Source: Solibacillus sp040273735 (GTDB lineage: Bacteria; Bacillota; Bacilli; Bacillales_A; Planococcaceae). Taken from it: 64,000 bases of DNA. The notes under the pieces were generated by a model. The model saw only the letters and a program-made list of their open reading frames with translations. It was not told the DNA's origin and made no database searches. This document shows, piece after piece, positions 25,685 to 34,951 of this stretch (position 1 is its first letter; every line of letters begins with the position of its first letter). The position numbers and the translations under genes were made by a program. The stretch lies in NCBI RefSeq assembly GCF_040273735.1, contig NZ_JBELZM010000007.1, positions 1-64,000 on the forward strand. Direction: 5' to 3'.

Positions 25685-25744
25685 TTAGGAACCTCCCTCC
25701 GTGATACGACCACGGCTCTCGAACTGAACCGTAGTTTTACCACA

Positions 25745-26575
25745 TTATTTTTTACGTCCACGAATAATAAATTTAGATGATTTATTTTTCTTGCTACGAG
25801 TTTTGTAACCAAGAGCTGGTTTGCCCCATGGTGTCATTGGAGATTTACGTCCGATTGGAGAACGTCCTTCACCACCACCGTGTGGGTGATCGTTAGGGTT
25901 CATTACAGAACCACGTACTGTTGGGCGTTTACCTAACCAACGAGAACGACCTGCTTTACCGATGTTGATAAGTTCGTGTTGCTCGTTACCAACTTGACCG
26001 ATTGTTGCACGGCAAGTAGCAAGGATTAAACGTACTTCACCAGATTGTAAACGAACGATTACGTACTTACCTTCACGACCTAATACTTGCGCAGAAGTAC
26101 CAGCTGAACGTACTAATTGTCCACCTTTACCAGGTTTCATTTCGATGTTATGGATTGTAGTACCCATTGGAATGTTTGCTAATGGTAATGCGTTACCTAC
26201 TTTGATATCCGCTTCTGGACCTGAATAAATAGTTTGACCTACTTCAAGACCTTTCGGAGCTAAGATGTAACGTTTTTCACCGTCAGCATAGTTAATTAAA
26301 GCGATGTTCGCAGAACGGTTTGGATCGTACTCGATTGTAGCAACGCGTCCTGGAATGCCGTCTTTAAGACGTTTAAAATCGATAACACGGTATTGTTTCT
26401 TGTGACCGCCACCGTGATGACGAACAGTAATTTTACCCTGGTTGTTACGACCAGCTTTGCGTTTAGTCGGTTCTAATAAAGACTTTTCAGGTTTATTAGT
26501 AGTGATTTCAGCAAAGTCAGATGATGTCATGTTACGACGACCATTTGAGGTTGGCTTATACTTTTTAATCGCCAT
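25745..26575 (-). CDS. rplB: 50S ribosomal protein L2
   Basis: 276 aa (B. subtilis 277). MAIKKYKPTSNGRRNMTSSDF start; the conserved NPNDHPHGGGEGRSPIGR block near 221-238 contains the histidine implicated in peptidyl transfer region folding. Highly conserved primary 23S binder. Confidence 0.98.
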   Translation of the reverse strand: MAIKKYKPTSNGRRNMTSSDFAEITTNKPEKSLLEPTKRKAGRNNQGKITVRHHGGGHKKQYRVIDFKRLKDGIPGRVATIEYDPNRSANIALINYADGEKRYILAPKGLEVGQTIYSGPEADIKVGNALPLANIPMGTTIHNIEMKPGKGGQLVRSAGTSAQVLGREGKYVIVRLQSGEVRLILATCRATIGQVGNEQHELINIGKAGRSRWLGKRPTVRGSVMNPNDHPHGGGEGRSPIGRKSPMTPWGKPALGYKTRSKKNKSSKFIIRGRKK

Positions 26576-26618
26576 TTGTATTCCCTCCTTCTTTAAGGTT
26601 ACTTATATAAATTTAGAA

Positions 26619-26903
26619 TTAGATTTCGAATAATTCGATTTCTTTTGAATCAGCAGTTAATTTAACAATCGCTTTACGACGTTTGTTAGTGTATCCACCG
26701 AATTTACCAACGCGTTTGAACTTACCTTTGTAGTTCATTACGTTTACTTTCTCAACTTTAACACCGAAGATTTCTTCAACAGCGTCTTTAACTTGAGTTT
26801 TGTTAGCGCGAGTGTCTACTTCGAAAGTATACTTTTTCTCTGCCATAATTTCTGAAGAACGCTCAGTAATGACCGGACGTTTTAAGATATCACGTGCTTC
26901 CAT
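26619..26903 (-). CDS. rplW: 50S ribosomal protein L23
   Basis: 94 aa (B. subtilis 95). MEARDILKRPVITERSSEIM start. Exit-tunnel docking protein for trigger factor and SRP. Start shares one base with the rplD stop. Confidence 0.98.
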   Translation of the reverse strand: MEARDILKRPVITERSSEIMAEKKYTFEVDTRANKTQVKDAVEEIFGVKVEKVNVMNYKGKFKRVGKFGGYTNKRRKAIVKLTADSKEIELFEI

Positions 26904-27526
26904 TATCCAAGCACCTCCTCAACTTTTTTTACAGCATCTTGAGTGAATACAACTTTATCGTGACCTAATAAGTCTAATACGTTGATTCCTTCAGCTGTTA
27001 ACACTGTAACACCAGGGATGTTACGAGCAGATAAAATAGCGTTTTCGTTAACTTCAGCAGTTACGAATAATGCTTTTTTGCTGATTTCTAAAGCAGCTAG
27101 TACTGATTTGAAATCTTTTGTTTTTGGTGCATCAAATGATAATGCATCAAGTACTACTAAGTTTTGCTCTAATACTTTCGTAGATAAAGCAGACTTAATT
27201 GCTAAGCGACGAACTTTCTTAGGTAGTTTGTAAGCGTAGCTACGTGGAGTAGGACCGAATACAACACCACCACCACGCCATTGTGGAGAGCGGATCGAAC
27301 CTTGACGAGCACGACCAGTTCCTTTTTGACGCCATGGTTTGCGACCACCACCAGCAACTGCAGAACGGTTTTTAACTTTGTGATTACCTTGACGTAAAGA
27401 AGCACGTTGTGCAACTACAGCGTCGAATAATACAGCTTCGTTTGGCTCGATTCCGAAAATCGCATCGTTTAATTCGATTTCACCAACTGAAGCACCTGTT
27501 TGACTAAGTACTGAAACCTTTGTCAT
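26903..27526 (-). CDS. rplD: 50S ribosomal protein L4
   Basis: 207 aa, B. subtilis length. The extended tunnel loop (about 45-100) has GGGRKPWRQKGTGRARQGS, with no visible macrolide-resistance change. Overlaps rplW by one base. Confidence 0.98.
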   Translation of the reverse strand: MTKVSVLSQTGASVGEIELNDAIFGIEPNEAVLFDAVVAQRASLRQGNHKVKNRSAVAGGGRKPWRQKGTGRARQGSIRSPQWRGGGVVFGPTPRSYAYKLPKKVRRLAIKSALSTKVLEQNLVVLDALSFDAPKTKDFKSVLAALEISKKALFVTAEVNENAILSARNIPGVTVLTAEGINVLDLLGHDKVVFTQDAVKKVEEVLG

Positions 27527-27553
27527 TCCTGTTTCCTCCTTTCTTTAAGAGAA

Positions 27554-28183
27554 TTATTTTGATTTAATAGCAGTTTTAACTGTTACTAATGCTTTTTTAG
27601 AACCAGGAACATTACCTTTAACAAGTAGTAAGTTGCGCTCTACGTCAACCTTAACGATTTCAAGGTTTTGAATAGTAACAACTGTGCCACCCATTTGACC
27701 AGGTAATTTCTTTTGTTTGAATACGCGGTTCGGGGCAACTGGACCCATTGAACCAGGACGACGGTGGTAACGAGAACCGTGGGACATAGGGCCGCGAGAT
27801 TGACCATGACGTTTAATAACACCTTGGAAACCTTTACCTTTTGTTACACCTGTTACATCGATTACATCGCCTTCAGCGAAAATTTCAACCTTGACTTCTT
27901 GACCAACTTCGTAAGTCGCAGCTTCTAAGTTGCGGAACTCACGGATGAAGCGCTTAGGAGCAGTATTTGCTTTTGCTACGTGACCTTGTTCAGGTTTGTT
28001 TGAAAGCTTAACGCGCTTATCTTCAAAACCTAATTGGATCGCTTCGTAGCCATCAGTTTCAACAGATTTCTTTTGTAAAACTACGTTTGGAGTAGCTTCG
28101 ATTACTGTTACTGGGATAAGATCTCCGTTTTCAGCGAAAACTTGAGTCATACCAATTTTTCTACCTAAGATTCCTTTAGTCAT
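27554..28183 (-). CDS. rplC: 50S ribosomal protein L3
   Basis: 209 aa, B. subtilis length. MTKGILGRKIGMTQVF start; loop GQSRGPMSHGSRYHRRPGSMG approaches the peptidyl transferase centre. Assembly initiator protein. Confidence 0.98.
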   Translation of the reverse strand: MTKGILGRKIGMTQVFAENGDLIPVTVIEATPNVVLQKKSVETDGYEAIQLGFEDKRVKLSNKPEQGHVAKANTAPKRFIREFRNLEAATYEVGQEVKVEIFAEGDVIDVTGVTKGKGFQGVIKRHGQSRGPMSHGSRYHRRPGSMGPVAPNRVFKQKKLPGQMGGTVVTIQNLEIVKVDVERNLLLVKGNVPGSKKALVTVKTAIKSK

Positions 28184-28234
28184 TTGTCACACCTCCTGTA
28201 AATTTTAGAAAAAGTTTTATATTTGTTTTTACCA

Positions 28235-28543
28235 TTAAAGTTTGATTTCGATATCAACGCCAGATGGTAAATCAAGCTTCATTAACGCATCAACAGTTTG
28301 TGGTGTCGGGTTAACGATGTCGATAAGACGTTTATGTGTGCGCATTTCAAATTGCTCACGAGAATCTTTGTACTTATGAACCGCACGTAAGATCGTGTAT
28401 ACAGATCTTTCAGTTGGTAGTGGGATCGGACCCGATACTCCAGCACCTGAACGTTTCGCAGTTTCAACGATTTTCTCAGCAGATTGATCAAGGATACGGT
28501 GATCATATGCTTTTAAACGAATACGAATTTTTTGTTTTGCCAT
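28235..28543 (-). CDS. rpsJ: 30S ribosomal protein S10 / NusE
   Basis: 102 aa from the ATG at 28543 (MAKQKIRIRLKAYDHRILD), the B. subtilis length; GGAGGG lies 7 nt upstream. First gene of the super-operon that runs to rplQ. As NusE with NusB it also takes part in rRNA antitermination. Confidence 0.98.
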   Translation of the reverse strand: MAKQKIRIRLKAYDHRILDQSAEKIVETAKRSGAGVSGPIPLPTERSVYTILRAVHKYKDSREQFEMRTHKRLIDIVNPTPQTVDALMKLDLPSGVDIEIKL

Positions 28544-28702
28544 TACTTTCCCTCCTTCTCGCCTATTTTCTAGACATTCTCCACGAAAATTTCTCCTACA
28601 CACCGCCATGGCAAAGCGGCCGGGTGTGTCGGCAACCTCTCGCTTCATCGCAGTCAAAGACCAACATTCAACATTATATACAATAAAAAAGAAGTTCGCA
28701 AG
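28544..28702 (-). promoter_or_regulatory. rpsJ (S10 super-operon) promoter and leader
   Basis: Promoter TTGCGA (28696-28701), 17-nt spacer, TATAAT (28673-28678). The leader of about 120 nt contains a GC-rich hairpin ACACACC / GGTGTGT (28598-28629, inner part GGC/GCC). This is the start point for the genes from rpsJ to rplQ. The frame that opens upstream of rpsJ in this leader has no SD and is not a gene. Confidence 0.85.
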
Positions 28703-28862
28703 TCTTTTAGCAAAATTCTTTTCATAATGTTTTATTCTTTATAAATAGGTTCGCTCTTTTTGAGCCGTTTTCTAGTATATAAGTTTCTGACGATGAAAGC
28801 AACTGAAAAGGGAGTAATATGTTTTAAATATATTATTCTGAAAACTAAAGGTTCAGAAAACG
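28703..28862. other. Short intergenic stretch without gene
   Basis: AT-rich stretch between the rpsJ promoter and the terminator of the antiporter gene. I see no gene, promoter or repeat that I can support. Confidence 0.5.
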
Positions 28863-28899
28863 AAAAAATCGCCGCTTTCTATTTGCTGAAAGCGACGAC
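28863..28899 (-). terminator. Terminator of the YuiF-like antiporter gene
   Basis: Minus strand hairpin TCGTCGCTTTC / GAAAGCGGCGA followed by TTTTTT, immediately after the stop at 28905. Confidence 0.88.
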
Positions 28900-28904
28900 T
28901 ATTA

Positions 28905-30233
28905 CTATAAGAAGAAAACGACTGCAATCCAGCCGAAAATAATCTGCGGAATATTATAGAAGATAAATGTAGGTACACATGTGTCCCAAATATGGTTGTG
29001 CTGCCCATCGACATTTAGCCCCGCTGTCGGACCTAATGTAGAATCGGATGCCGGGGAGCCCGCATCACCAAGTACGCCCGCCGTTCCGATTAAGCAGATG
29101 ATGGCTAATTCGCTTAGTCCCAGTTCCATTGCGATTGGAACAAAGATTGCTGCAATGATTGGAATCGTCGCAAATGAAGAACCAATTCCCATTGTGACAA
29201 TTAAACCGACAATTAACATAATTAAAACGGCTACACTTACATTCCCGTTAAAAATGTCCATTGCACCGGATACTAGTGTTTCAACATCCCCTGTAGCATT
29301 TATGACAGCCGAAAATCCGTTCGCTGAAATCATGACGAAGCCGACAAACGCCATCATACGCATTCCATCGGATAGAACTGCATCTGCTTCTTTTACTTTT
29401 AGTGCACCTGTAATATATAAAATGATAATACCGGCAATCGATCCGACAATCATAGAATCCGTCATTACTTGTACTACTATAGAAGTGATCAATGCTACGG
29501 CAGCAAAAATAATGTGTAGTGTATTTACTTCTTTATTTAAATCATTCGATGTTTCCAGTTCGATAATTTCATACTGTCTTGGTTTACGGTAGGCAACAAA
29601 GGCTCCTGCAAGCCCTACAACCATCCCTAACGCTACAATAGCCATTGCCTTAGGAACATCGCTCAAAGCAACGTCAAGCCCTGCTATGGCCATCTGATCA
29701 ACAATAATGCCCTGATAGATTAAACCGAACCCTGCAGGTATGAACATATAAGGCATAACTAAACCGAACGTTAAAATACATGCGATTAAACGGCGGTCAA
29801 TTTGCAGCATGTTCATAATTTTGATCATCGGAGGTACGATTAAAGGAATAAATGCGATATGCACCGGTATCAAGTTTTGCGACATGATTGCCATAGCAAG
29901 CAATACTAAGAAGATTAATGCTTTGGCAGCACCTTTCTTTTGAGAGTCACCTTCACGCTGTACGATTTTTAAAATTGCTTTTACTAACACTTCAGGTATA
30001 CCAGTACGAGATATTGCGAGTGCAAATCCACCAAGCAGTGCATAGCTTAGCGCAATTGTTGCACCCCCACCAAGACCGTCTACAAAGGCCTTGATTGTCT
30101 CTGTTATATTTAATCCGCCGGCAAGACCACCAATAATTGCCCCTACCGTCAAGGATAAAACCACATTTATACGCAGTAGGCTTAAAATAAGCATAACCCC
30201 TACCGCTACTAAAACAGCATTCATGTTGTACAC
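28905..30233 (-). CDS. YuiF-like Na+/H+ antiporter family protein
   Basis: 442 aa (439 if the ATG at 30224 is used instead of the GTG at 30233; neither has a strong SD). About 11-12 hydrophobic segments. The opening LSLLRINVVLSLTVGAIIGGLAGGL, the ALSYALLGGFALAIS segment and the C-terminal GVLGDAGSPASDSTLGPTAGLN block are like the Na+/H+ antiporter-like YuiF group of the ion-transporter superfamily. Transported solute is not proven; amino-acid or proton exchange is possible. Monocistronic: own promoter (30267-30295) and terminator. Confidence 0.75.
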   Translation of the reverse strand: MYNMNAVLVAVGVMLILSLLRINVVLSLTVGAIIGGLAGGLNITETIKAFVDGLGGGATIALSYALLGGFALAISRTGIPEVLVKAILKIVQREGDSQKKGAAKALIFLVLLAMAIMSQNLIPVHIAFIPLIVPPMIKIMNMLQIDRRLIACILTFGLVMPYMFIPAGFGLIYQGIIVDQMAIAGLDVALSDVPKAMAIVALGMVVGLAGAFVAYRKPRQYEIIELETSNDLNKEVNTLHIIFAAVALITSIVVQVMTDSMIVGSIAGIIILYITGALKVKEADAVLSDGMRMMAFVGFVMISANGFSAVINATGDVETLVSGAMDIFNGNVSVAVLIMLIVGLIVTMGIGSSFATIPIIAAIFVPIAMELGLSELAIICLIGTAGVLGDAGSPASDSTLGPTAGLNVDGQHNHIWDTCVPTFIFYNIPQIIFGWIAVVFFL

Positions 30234-30266
30234 TTCACTTTCGTCTGCTAAATTACTAATGTGTTA

Positions 30267-30295
30267 AAGTTACAAGAAAATTGGTCGCGCGTCAA
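30267..30295 (-). promoter_or_regulatory. Candidate promoter of the YuiF-like gene
   Basis: Minus strand TTGACG (30290-30295), 17-nt spacer, TAACTT (30267-30272). Confidence 0.5.
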
Positions 30296-30311
30296 CGGAT
30301 ATAGATAAAAT

Positions 30312-30343
30312 AAAACCGTCAAATAAGAGAAAATTGACGGTTT
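30312..30343 (-). terminator. Terminator of bceAB-like genes
   Basis: Stem AAACCGTCAA / TTGACGGTTT followed by TATTTTAT on the minus strand, just after the permease stop. Confidence 0.85.
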
Positions 30344-30349
30344 GAAGTA

Positions 30350-32344
30350 TTATAAAGCCTGTTTTATTATTTTTCTGTAATAATTGATTGTTAATGCAGC
30401 AAATATGATATACATGGCGATATATAATGCCATTGTTACAAGTAGAGGGGTCGTCAATTCTGTACCGAATAAAAACCAGCCGGATTTCACTGCAAAGTAG
30501 CTGTGCAACAGTCCGATCAGTAACGGTACCCCAAAGTTAAATAACTGTTTCATCATTATACCGCGCGTTAATTCCTCTTGTGTAAAACCGATTTTGCGAA
30601 GAATTTTATAGGATTCCATCTCTTCATCCGCTTCAGACATCTGCTTAAAATATAAAATGCTGCCCGTTGCCAGTAAAAATGCTAAACCTAGAAACGCCGT
30701 TGTAAATATTGAAGTCCCATAAAGGTTTAAATTGTATTCCACAGTTGATTGTTGTGAACTCAATTTATTTATTCCCCGGTTTGCTTCATCATCTTCATAC
30801 AGTATATTGGCACCTGTTTGTTTGTATAGCTTTTCAACAACTTGATATGTTTCATCATCCGCGTCAATCAAGTTAACCGACGTTTGCTCTTTTGTTGTAT
30901 AGCCAATAGCATGTTCTTCATTTAGCTGCTGCAACTTTTCGAAAACCGTATCTTCAACGATAACAACAAAACCGCCTGCTGTAATACGCCATGCTACAAC
31001 CGATGTATTATTTACTTCCTTAACTTTTAAAGGAAATTGGTGTTCTTGGTGCAAGAACGTTAAATCCAAAGGTGCTTCAAGCGGCATTAAATTCGCCTGA
31101 AAGCCATTATACCCTGCAATAATTGCTTCACCCTCAGAAAGCTTTACATCTGAATCAAGCTGTTGGTAGTCCGAAAGCGGAATCATTATCACATCCGCTA
31201 ATGTATTCCCTTGAAGCATATCTACTATTTCACCAGAAAAGAAGTCTGTCATATCAAACTGTGCACTTGTTAGTCTAAATGTCTTCTCCTCAAATGCAAT
31301 CTCTTCTTGCTCCAGCGTTTCAATGAATGCCTCTCCACGTCCATCTACTATTATATAATCTGCTGGTATAGAATTTTCCGCCGTACTATTTGCTGAATAA
31401 TAGCTAATATAGGAAAGTGTCGTAATTGCAAGAGACACTGCTGTAATAACAGTAATAAGCGTAAGAGATTTAGCATTGCCCTTCATTCGGTGCATAATTG
31501 GTGTAAGCGCCAGAACATCTGTCAGATTTAAATGCCCTTTCTTTCTTAGACGGAACAGATTTAATATGAATGCAACCGAATAGCGGAATACAAAGTAAGT
31601 CCCGCCAATTGTCGTTGCTAAAATAATGATCATACTTAAAAATAAATTTGTTGTATGCCCTGAAAATAATAACGTGCTTTCATAGTAGCCATAAATAATC
31701 AACGCTAACCCAATAGCGCCCATCGCCATAGGGAATACACTAAAGCGTTTTACACGCTCGTCCGCCTGCTTGGATGCGTTGAATAACGAAAGCAATGTTG
31801 TTCTGTATACCATAAAGGCCATTTGCACTAAAATGATTACTAACAGAATGCCAAATACAATTAACGTATTCACAACCGCAACTTTACTGATACTCAATGT
31901 TACAACCGCTTCAAATTTCAATAGCTTCAGTAAAATCATCGCAAATAAACGTGAACTTAAAAACCCTAATAAAATTCCGACGCTTACAGCACCAGCAAAT
32001 AGTAGGATGTTTTCAAAGGCAATGAGGCGTGTTACAAGCCCTTTTGTCATGCCGACTAATTGATACAACCCAATCTCCTTGCTGCGGCGCTTAATAAATA
32101 AGTGATTGGCATACAGTACGAAGAACAGAACAATAAAATACAGCATATACGAAGCCGCTTCAAATCCTGAAGCTGCAGTACCACTTGCTTTTGTCGCTTC
32201 AATGACAGATTCATTGTACTGCAGTGTCACAAATGAGAAAAACAGCGTCACACTGAAAATGAGTGCGAAAAAGTATAAGTAATAGTGACGCATATTTTTT
32301 ATCATGCTTTTAATAACGAGTTGACTAAGCTTCACTCTGCTCAC
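30350..32344 (-). CDS. BceB-type antimicrobial-peptide ABC permease
   Basis: 664 aa with the BceB layout: one N-terminal helix (about 20-40), three helices to about 165, more helices to about 310, a large extracellular domain (about 315-525) and C-terminal FtsX helices (about 530-660). BceB-type permeases both remove cell-wall-active peptides (bacitracin, lantibiotics) from their lipid targets and signal flux to the partner kinase. The start overlaps the bceA-like stop by 20 nt. Which peptide is handled cannot be inferred. Confidence 0.85.
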   Translation of the reverse strand: MSRVKLSQLVIKSMIKNMRHYYLYFFALIFSVTLFFSFVTLQYNESVIEATKASGTAASGFEAASYMLYFIVLFFVLYANHLFIKRRSKEIGLYQLVGMTKGLVTRLIAFENILLFAGAVSVGILLGFLSSRLFAMILLKLLKFEAVVTLSISKVAVVNTLIVFGILLVIILVQMAFMVYRTTLLSLFNASKQADERVKRFSVFPMAMGAIGLALIIYGYYESTLLFSGHTTNLFLSMIIILATTIGGTYFVFRYSVAFILNLFRLRKKGHLNLTDVLALTPIMHRMKGNAKSLTLITVITAVSLAITTLSYISYYSANSTAENSIPADYIIVDGRGEAFIETLEQEEIAFEEKTFRLTSAQFDMTDFFSGEIVDMLQGNTLADVIMIPLSDYQQLDSDVKLSEGEAIIAGYNGFQANLMPLEAPLDLTFLHQEHQFPLKVKEVNNTSVVAWRITAGGFVVIVEDTVFEKLQQLNEEHAIGYTTKEQTSVNLIDADDETYQVVEKLYKQTGANILYEDDEANRGINKLSSQQSTVEYNLNLYGTSIFTTAFLGLAFLLATGSILYFKQMSEADEEMESYKILRKIGFTQEELTRGIMMKQLFNFGVPLLIGLLHSYFAVKSGWFLFGTELTTPLLVTMALYIAMYIIFAALTINYYRKIIKQAL

Positions 32345-33086
32345 CGCCTAGAACACTTTGCGTATTTAATATTTGCTGGAAAAACTCATTGCGTGACTTA
32401 TCGCCCTTATACAGTTCCGTATAAATTTGACCGTCTTTTAAAAACAGTACACGTGAACAGAAGCTTGCGGCAATGGCATCATGTGTAACCATCATAATCG
32501 TTGCGTTTTTTGCTTTGTTGATTTTTGCTAAATTATCGAGCAGTGCCGTGGCGGCTTTTGAATCAAGTGCCCCTGTTGGCTCATCTGCAAATACAAGTGA
32601 TGGATTGGATATTAAGGCTCTAGCTGCGGATGTACGCTGCTTTTGACCACCGGAAATTTCATTCGGGTATTTCGTTAAAATATCTGCAATCCCTAAAATC
32701 GATACGAGCTCCTTTAAACGTTGCTCTGCTGCTGCTTTAGGAATGGAGCTAAGCGATAATGGTAGTAGAATATTTTCCTTTACCGTCAATGTATCCAGTA
32801 AGTTATAGTCCTGGAAGATGAAGCCGAGCTCATCACGTCTAAACTTCGCTAATGTACGCTCCTTCATCCCCTGAAGCTTTTGCCCATTAATTTCGACAAA
32901 TCCGTCTGTCACCTGGTCTATGGAGCAGAGTACATTTAATAACGTTGTTTTCCCCGAACCAGAAGCACCCATAATGCCGACAAATTCACCTTTTTCTACT
33001 TCCAAATCTATGCCCTTTAATACTTCCTGTGCAAGCGAGCGCTTACCATATGTTTTTCGAACTTTACGTGCGATTAAAATGCTCAT
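32325..33086 (-). CDS. BceA-type ABC transporter ATPase
   Basis: 253 aa: Walker A GASGSGKTT, Q-loop FIFQDYNLLD, signature ISGGQKQR, Walker B LVFADEPTGALD, H-loop VTHD. The FADEPTGALDS Walker B is typical of the MacB/BceA/LolD group. SD AAGGAT precedes the ATG. Pairs with the downstream BceB-type permease; the two-component genes lie directly upstream. Confidence 0.9.
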   Translation of the reverse strand: MSILIARKVRKTYGKRSLAQEVLKGIDLEVEKGEFVGIMGASGSGKTTLLNVLCSIDQVTDGFVEINGQKLQGMKERTLAKFRRDELGFIFQDYNLLDTLTVKENILLPLSLSSIPKAAAEQRLKELVSILGIADILTKYPNEISGGQKQRTSAARALISNPSLVFADEPTGALDSKAATALLDNLAKINKAKNATIMMVTHDAIAASFCSRVLFLKDGQIYTELYKGDKSRNEFFQQILNTQSVLGGEQSEA

Positions 33087-33113
33087 TGTATCCCATCCTT
33101 TCTTGATACTTTT

Positions 33114-33138
33114 ATTCTACATGTTCCGTTAATCGGAA
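33114..33138 (-). promoter_or_regulatory. Candidate activator-dependent bceAB promoter
   Basis: Minus strand -10 TAGAAT (33114-33119) with no acceptable -35; instead a dyad TTCCG-ATTAA-CGGAA (33124-33138) overlaps the spacer and -35 side. A weak -35 with a dyad fits a response-regulator-activated promoter; the binding protein is inferred. Confidence 0.4.
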
Positions 33139-33156
33139 TCGTTAGATTTACATGAC

Positions 33157-33199
33157 AAAAACGCCCGGTAAGTGACAAGTTCGTCACATTCCAAGCGTT
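33157..33199 (-). terminator. Terminator of the bceRS-like genes, overlapping the kinase 3' end
   Basis: Minus strand AACGCTTGG...GTGAC / GTCAC...CCGGGCGTT (U-G pairs complete the outer stem) followed by TTTTT. The 5' arm is inside the last codons of the kinase gene, whose stop is at 33184-33186. Confidence 0.8.
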
Positions 33200-34155
33200 T
33201 TCTGGTATTCATTCATTTTAGGGAAAGTAATTTTTACAGAAGTACCTACCCCTTCTGTTGATTCGATTGCCAGAAGAATATGCAGTGATTGTGCCGCCTG
33301 TTTAGCAAGGTACAGCCCCATTCCTGTAGCAGCACTCGTTTCACGACCAATTGTTCCAGTGTAGGATTTCCGGAATACACGCGGCAAATCTTCTCGCTTT
33401 ATACCGATTCCTTCATCTTGAATGATGAGAACTGCCTGCTCATTAACCATATAAGCGGATAATCTGATTTCTCCCCCGATATCACTATACTTTACCGCAT
33501 TCGATAAAACTTGCCGTACGATAAAACCTAGCCACTTTGCATCTGTCTGTACAGTCAGATCGTCCACTTCCAGATCAATGGCGATTTGCTTTTCAAAACA
33601 CCAGCTGCGCAATGCTTTAATTTCTTGAATAAGTACTTCCTTCACCTTTACTTTTTCAATTCGGTTATCAAGCTCGATCGTCATAAGACGCGTTGCATGA
33701 AGCTGCTGGTCTAATAACAAATAAAGGCGCAGCCATTCATTTTCGATACGTTCCTTTACTTCGCTTTTCTCTACTTTTTCCATCAACAGCTGCATTGCCG
33801 TTAATGGGGATTTCATTTCATGTACCCACGCCAAAAGCTCATCCTGCCGTTCTAATACAATCTGCTTCTGTTCCTGTATTTTTGCATTCTTATTAGCCAG
33901 CTGCTCTTTATAATCTTCATGAATAACGGCATAGTAAGTTCCACTAAACTTCGCATACGGCTTCATCAATTTCCTGTCTTTCACATAGCGTAAACTGAAA
34001 TAACCGGCTACGAGCGTAAACCAGATAATATTTAAATAAAGCAGGGAAACATCATGAAATCCTGTATCGAGAAATAATATTAAATTCATCAGCAACTGAA
34101 GTAGAATTACAAATAGGATGGCGGTTATATATTGTCTTATAAACAAGCGGATCAT
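33184..34155 (-). CDS. BceS-type intramembrane-sensing histidine kinase
   Basis: 323 aa: two membrane helices (about 9-29 and 41-56) joined by a short loop, the hallmark of kinases that sense through their partner transporter. H-box WVHEMKSPLT with phospho-acceptor H112; N-box VRQVLSNAVKYS; G1 DEGIGI; G2 TGMGLYLAK. Overlaps the response regulator by 4 nt. Ends inside its own terminator. Confidence 0.9.
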   Translation of the reverse strand: MIRLFIRQYITAILFVILLQLLMNLILFLDTGFHDVSLLYLNIIWFTLVAGYFSLRYVKDRKLMKPYAKFSGTYYAVIHEDYKEQLANKNAKIQEQKQIVLERQDELLAWVHEMKSPLTAMQLLMEKVEKSEVKERIENEWLRLYLLLDQQLHATRLMTIELDNRIEKVKVKEVLIQEIKALRSWCFEKQIAIDLEVDDLTVQTDAKWLGFIVRQVLSNAVKYSDIGGEIRLSAYMVNEQAVLIIQDEGIGIKREDLPRVFRKSYTGTIGRETSAATGMGLYLAKQAAQSLHILLAIESTEGVGTSVKITFPKMNEYQKTLGM

Positions 34156-34832
34156 GCATCCACCGCCAAATAGCCAAGGCCTTTTTTTGTCATTATGACA
34201 TTGATAAGCCCAATATCCTCTAAACGTTGGCGTAAACGGTTTACATTGACCGTTAATGTATTGTCGTTTACGAAGCGCTCATCATCCCATAATTTACGCA
34301 TTAGTTCATCCCGGGAGACGATTTGTCCTTTCTCCTTGACCAGCACCTTTAAAATAAACAGCTCGTTTTTTGTTAACTCTACCTGTTTCTCTTTATAGTG
34401 AACAATCGCGCGGTCATAATGTATTTCAGCTCCATTCCATTTTTCAATATCACTTTGCTGTGTTTCCTGATAATTGTATGCACGACGAAGCAATGCCTGT
34501 ACTTTTGCGACTAATACTTCCGTATGAAAAGGTTTTTGAACAAAGTCATCCGCTCCCATTTGCATCGCCATGATCATATCCATCGGGTGATCGCGTGAGG
34601 AAAGAAATAAAATAGGGACATTCGATACCGCTCTTATTTCACGACACCAATGGAAGCCATCAAATGCAGGCAACTGAATATCAATAATAATAAGCTGGGG
34701 CTCTTCTTCTTTAAATGTCCCCATTATATGTTGAAAGTCTTTCGGTCCAACTACTTGTATATTCCATTGTGCTAAACGTTCACCTATCAGTTCAAATATG
34801 GAGACATCATCTTCTATTAATAATACCTTCAA
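34152..34832 (-). CDS. BceR-type OmpR-family response regulator
   Basis: 226 aa: receiver domain with phospho-acceptor D51 (IIIDIQLP), acidic pair EDD at 7-9, and K near 99 (QKPFH); C-terminal winged-helix domain (about 125-226) ending LTVNVNRLRQRLEDIGLINVIMTKKGLGYLAV. Start is TTG at 34832 with GGAG upstream. Likely activates the bceAB-like operon under cell-wall peptide stress. Confidence 0.9.
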   Translation of the reverse strand: MKVLLIEDDVSIFELIGERLAQWNIQVVGPKDFQHIMGTFKEEEPQLIIIDIQLPAFDGFHWCREIRAVSNVPILFLSSRDHPMDMIMAMQMGADDFVQKPFHTEVLVAKVQALLRRAYNYQETQQSDIEKWNGAEIHYDRAIVHYKEKQVELTKNELFILKVLVKEKGQIVSRDELMRKLWDDERFVNDNTLTVNVNRLRQRLEDIGLINVIMTKKGLGYLAVDA

Positions 34833-34897
34833 AGAACACCACTCCTTCTATATACTTCCATTATACAAAAAACTAACAGTCCAACCCTTACAATCTT

Positions 34898-34906
34898 TGC
34901 TATAAT
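34898..34906 (+). promoter_or_regulatory. Extended -10 promoter of the LysR gene
   Basis: TGC-TATAAT (TGn extended -10) 46 nt upstream of the ATG at 34952; no good -35. The divergent bceR-like gene has a TATAAT near 34860-34865. Confidence 0.45.
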
Positions 34907-34951
34907 CAATTCAATTACAGGAATTATAGGTGAAAAGGTGGGGAAAGAGAA

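Noticed and set aside
28544..28657. Longer S10 protein from an upstream start
   Set aside because: The extra codons are the structured leader; the family start MAKQKIRIRLK has its own SD.
33172..33187. GTGAC-6-GTCAC dyad as a response-regulator operator
   Set aside because: It is the inner part of a longer hairpin with a T5 tract (33157-33199), best explained as the bceRS terminator.
30350..34832. The BceRS-BceAB block as a new defence system
   Set aside because: Gene order, kinase topology and permease layout match the well-known peptide-antibiotic detoxification modules of Firmicutes.
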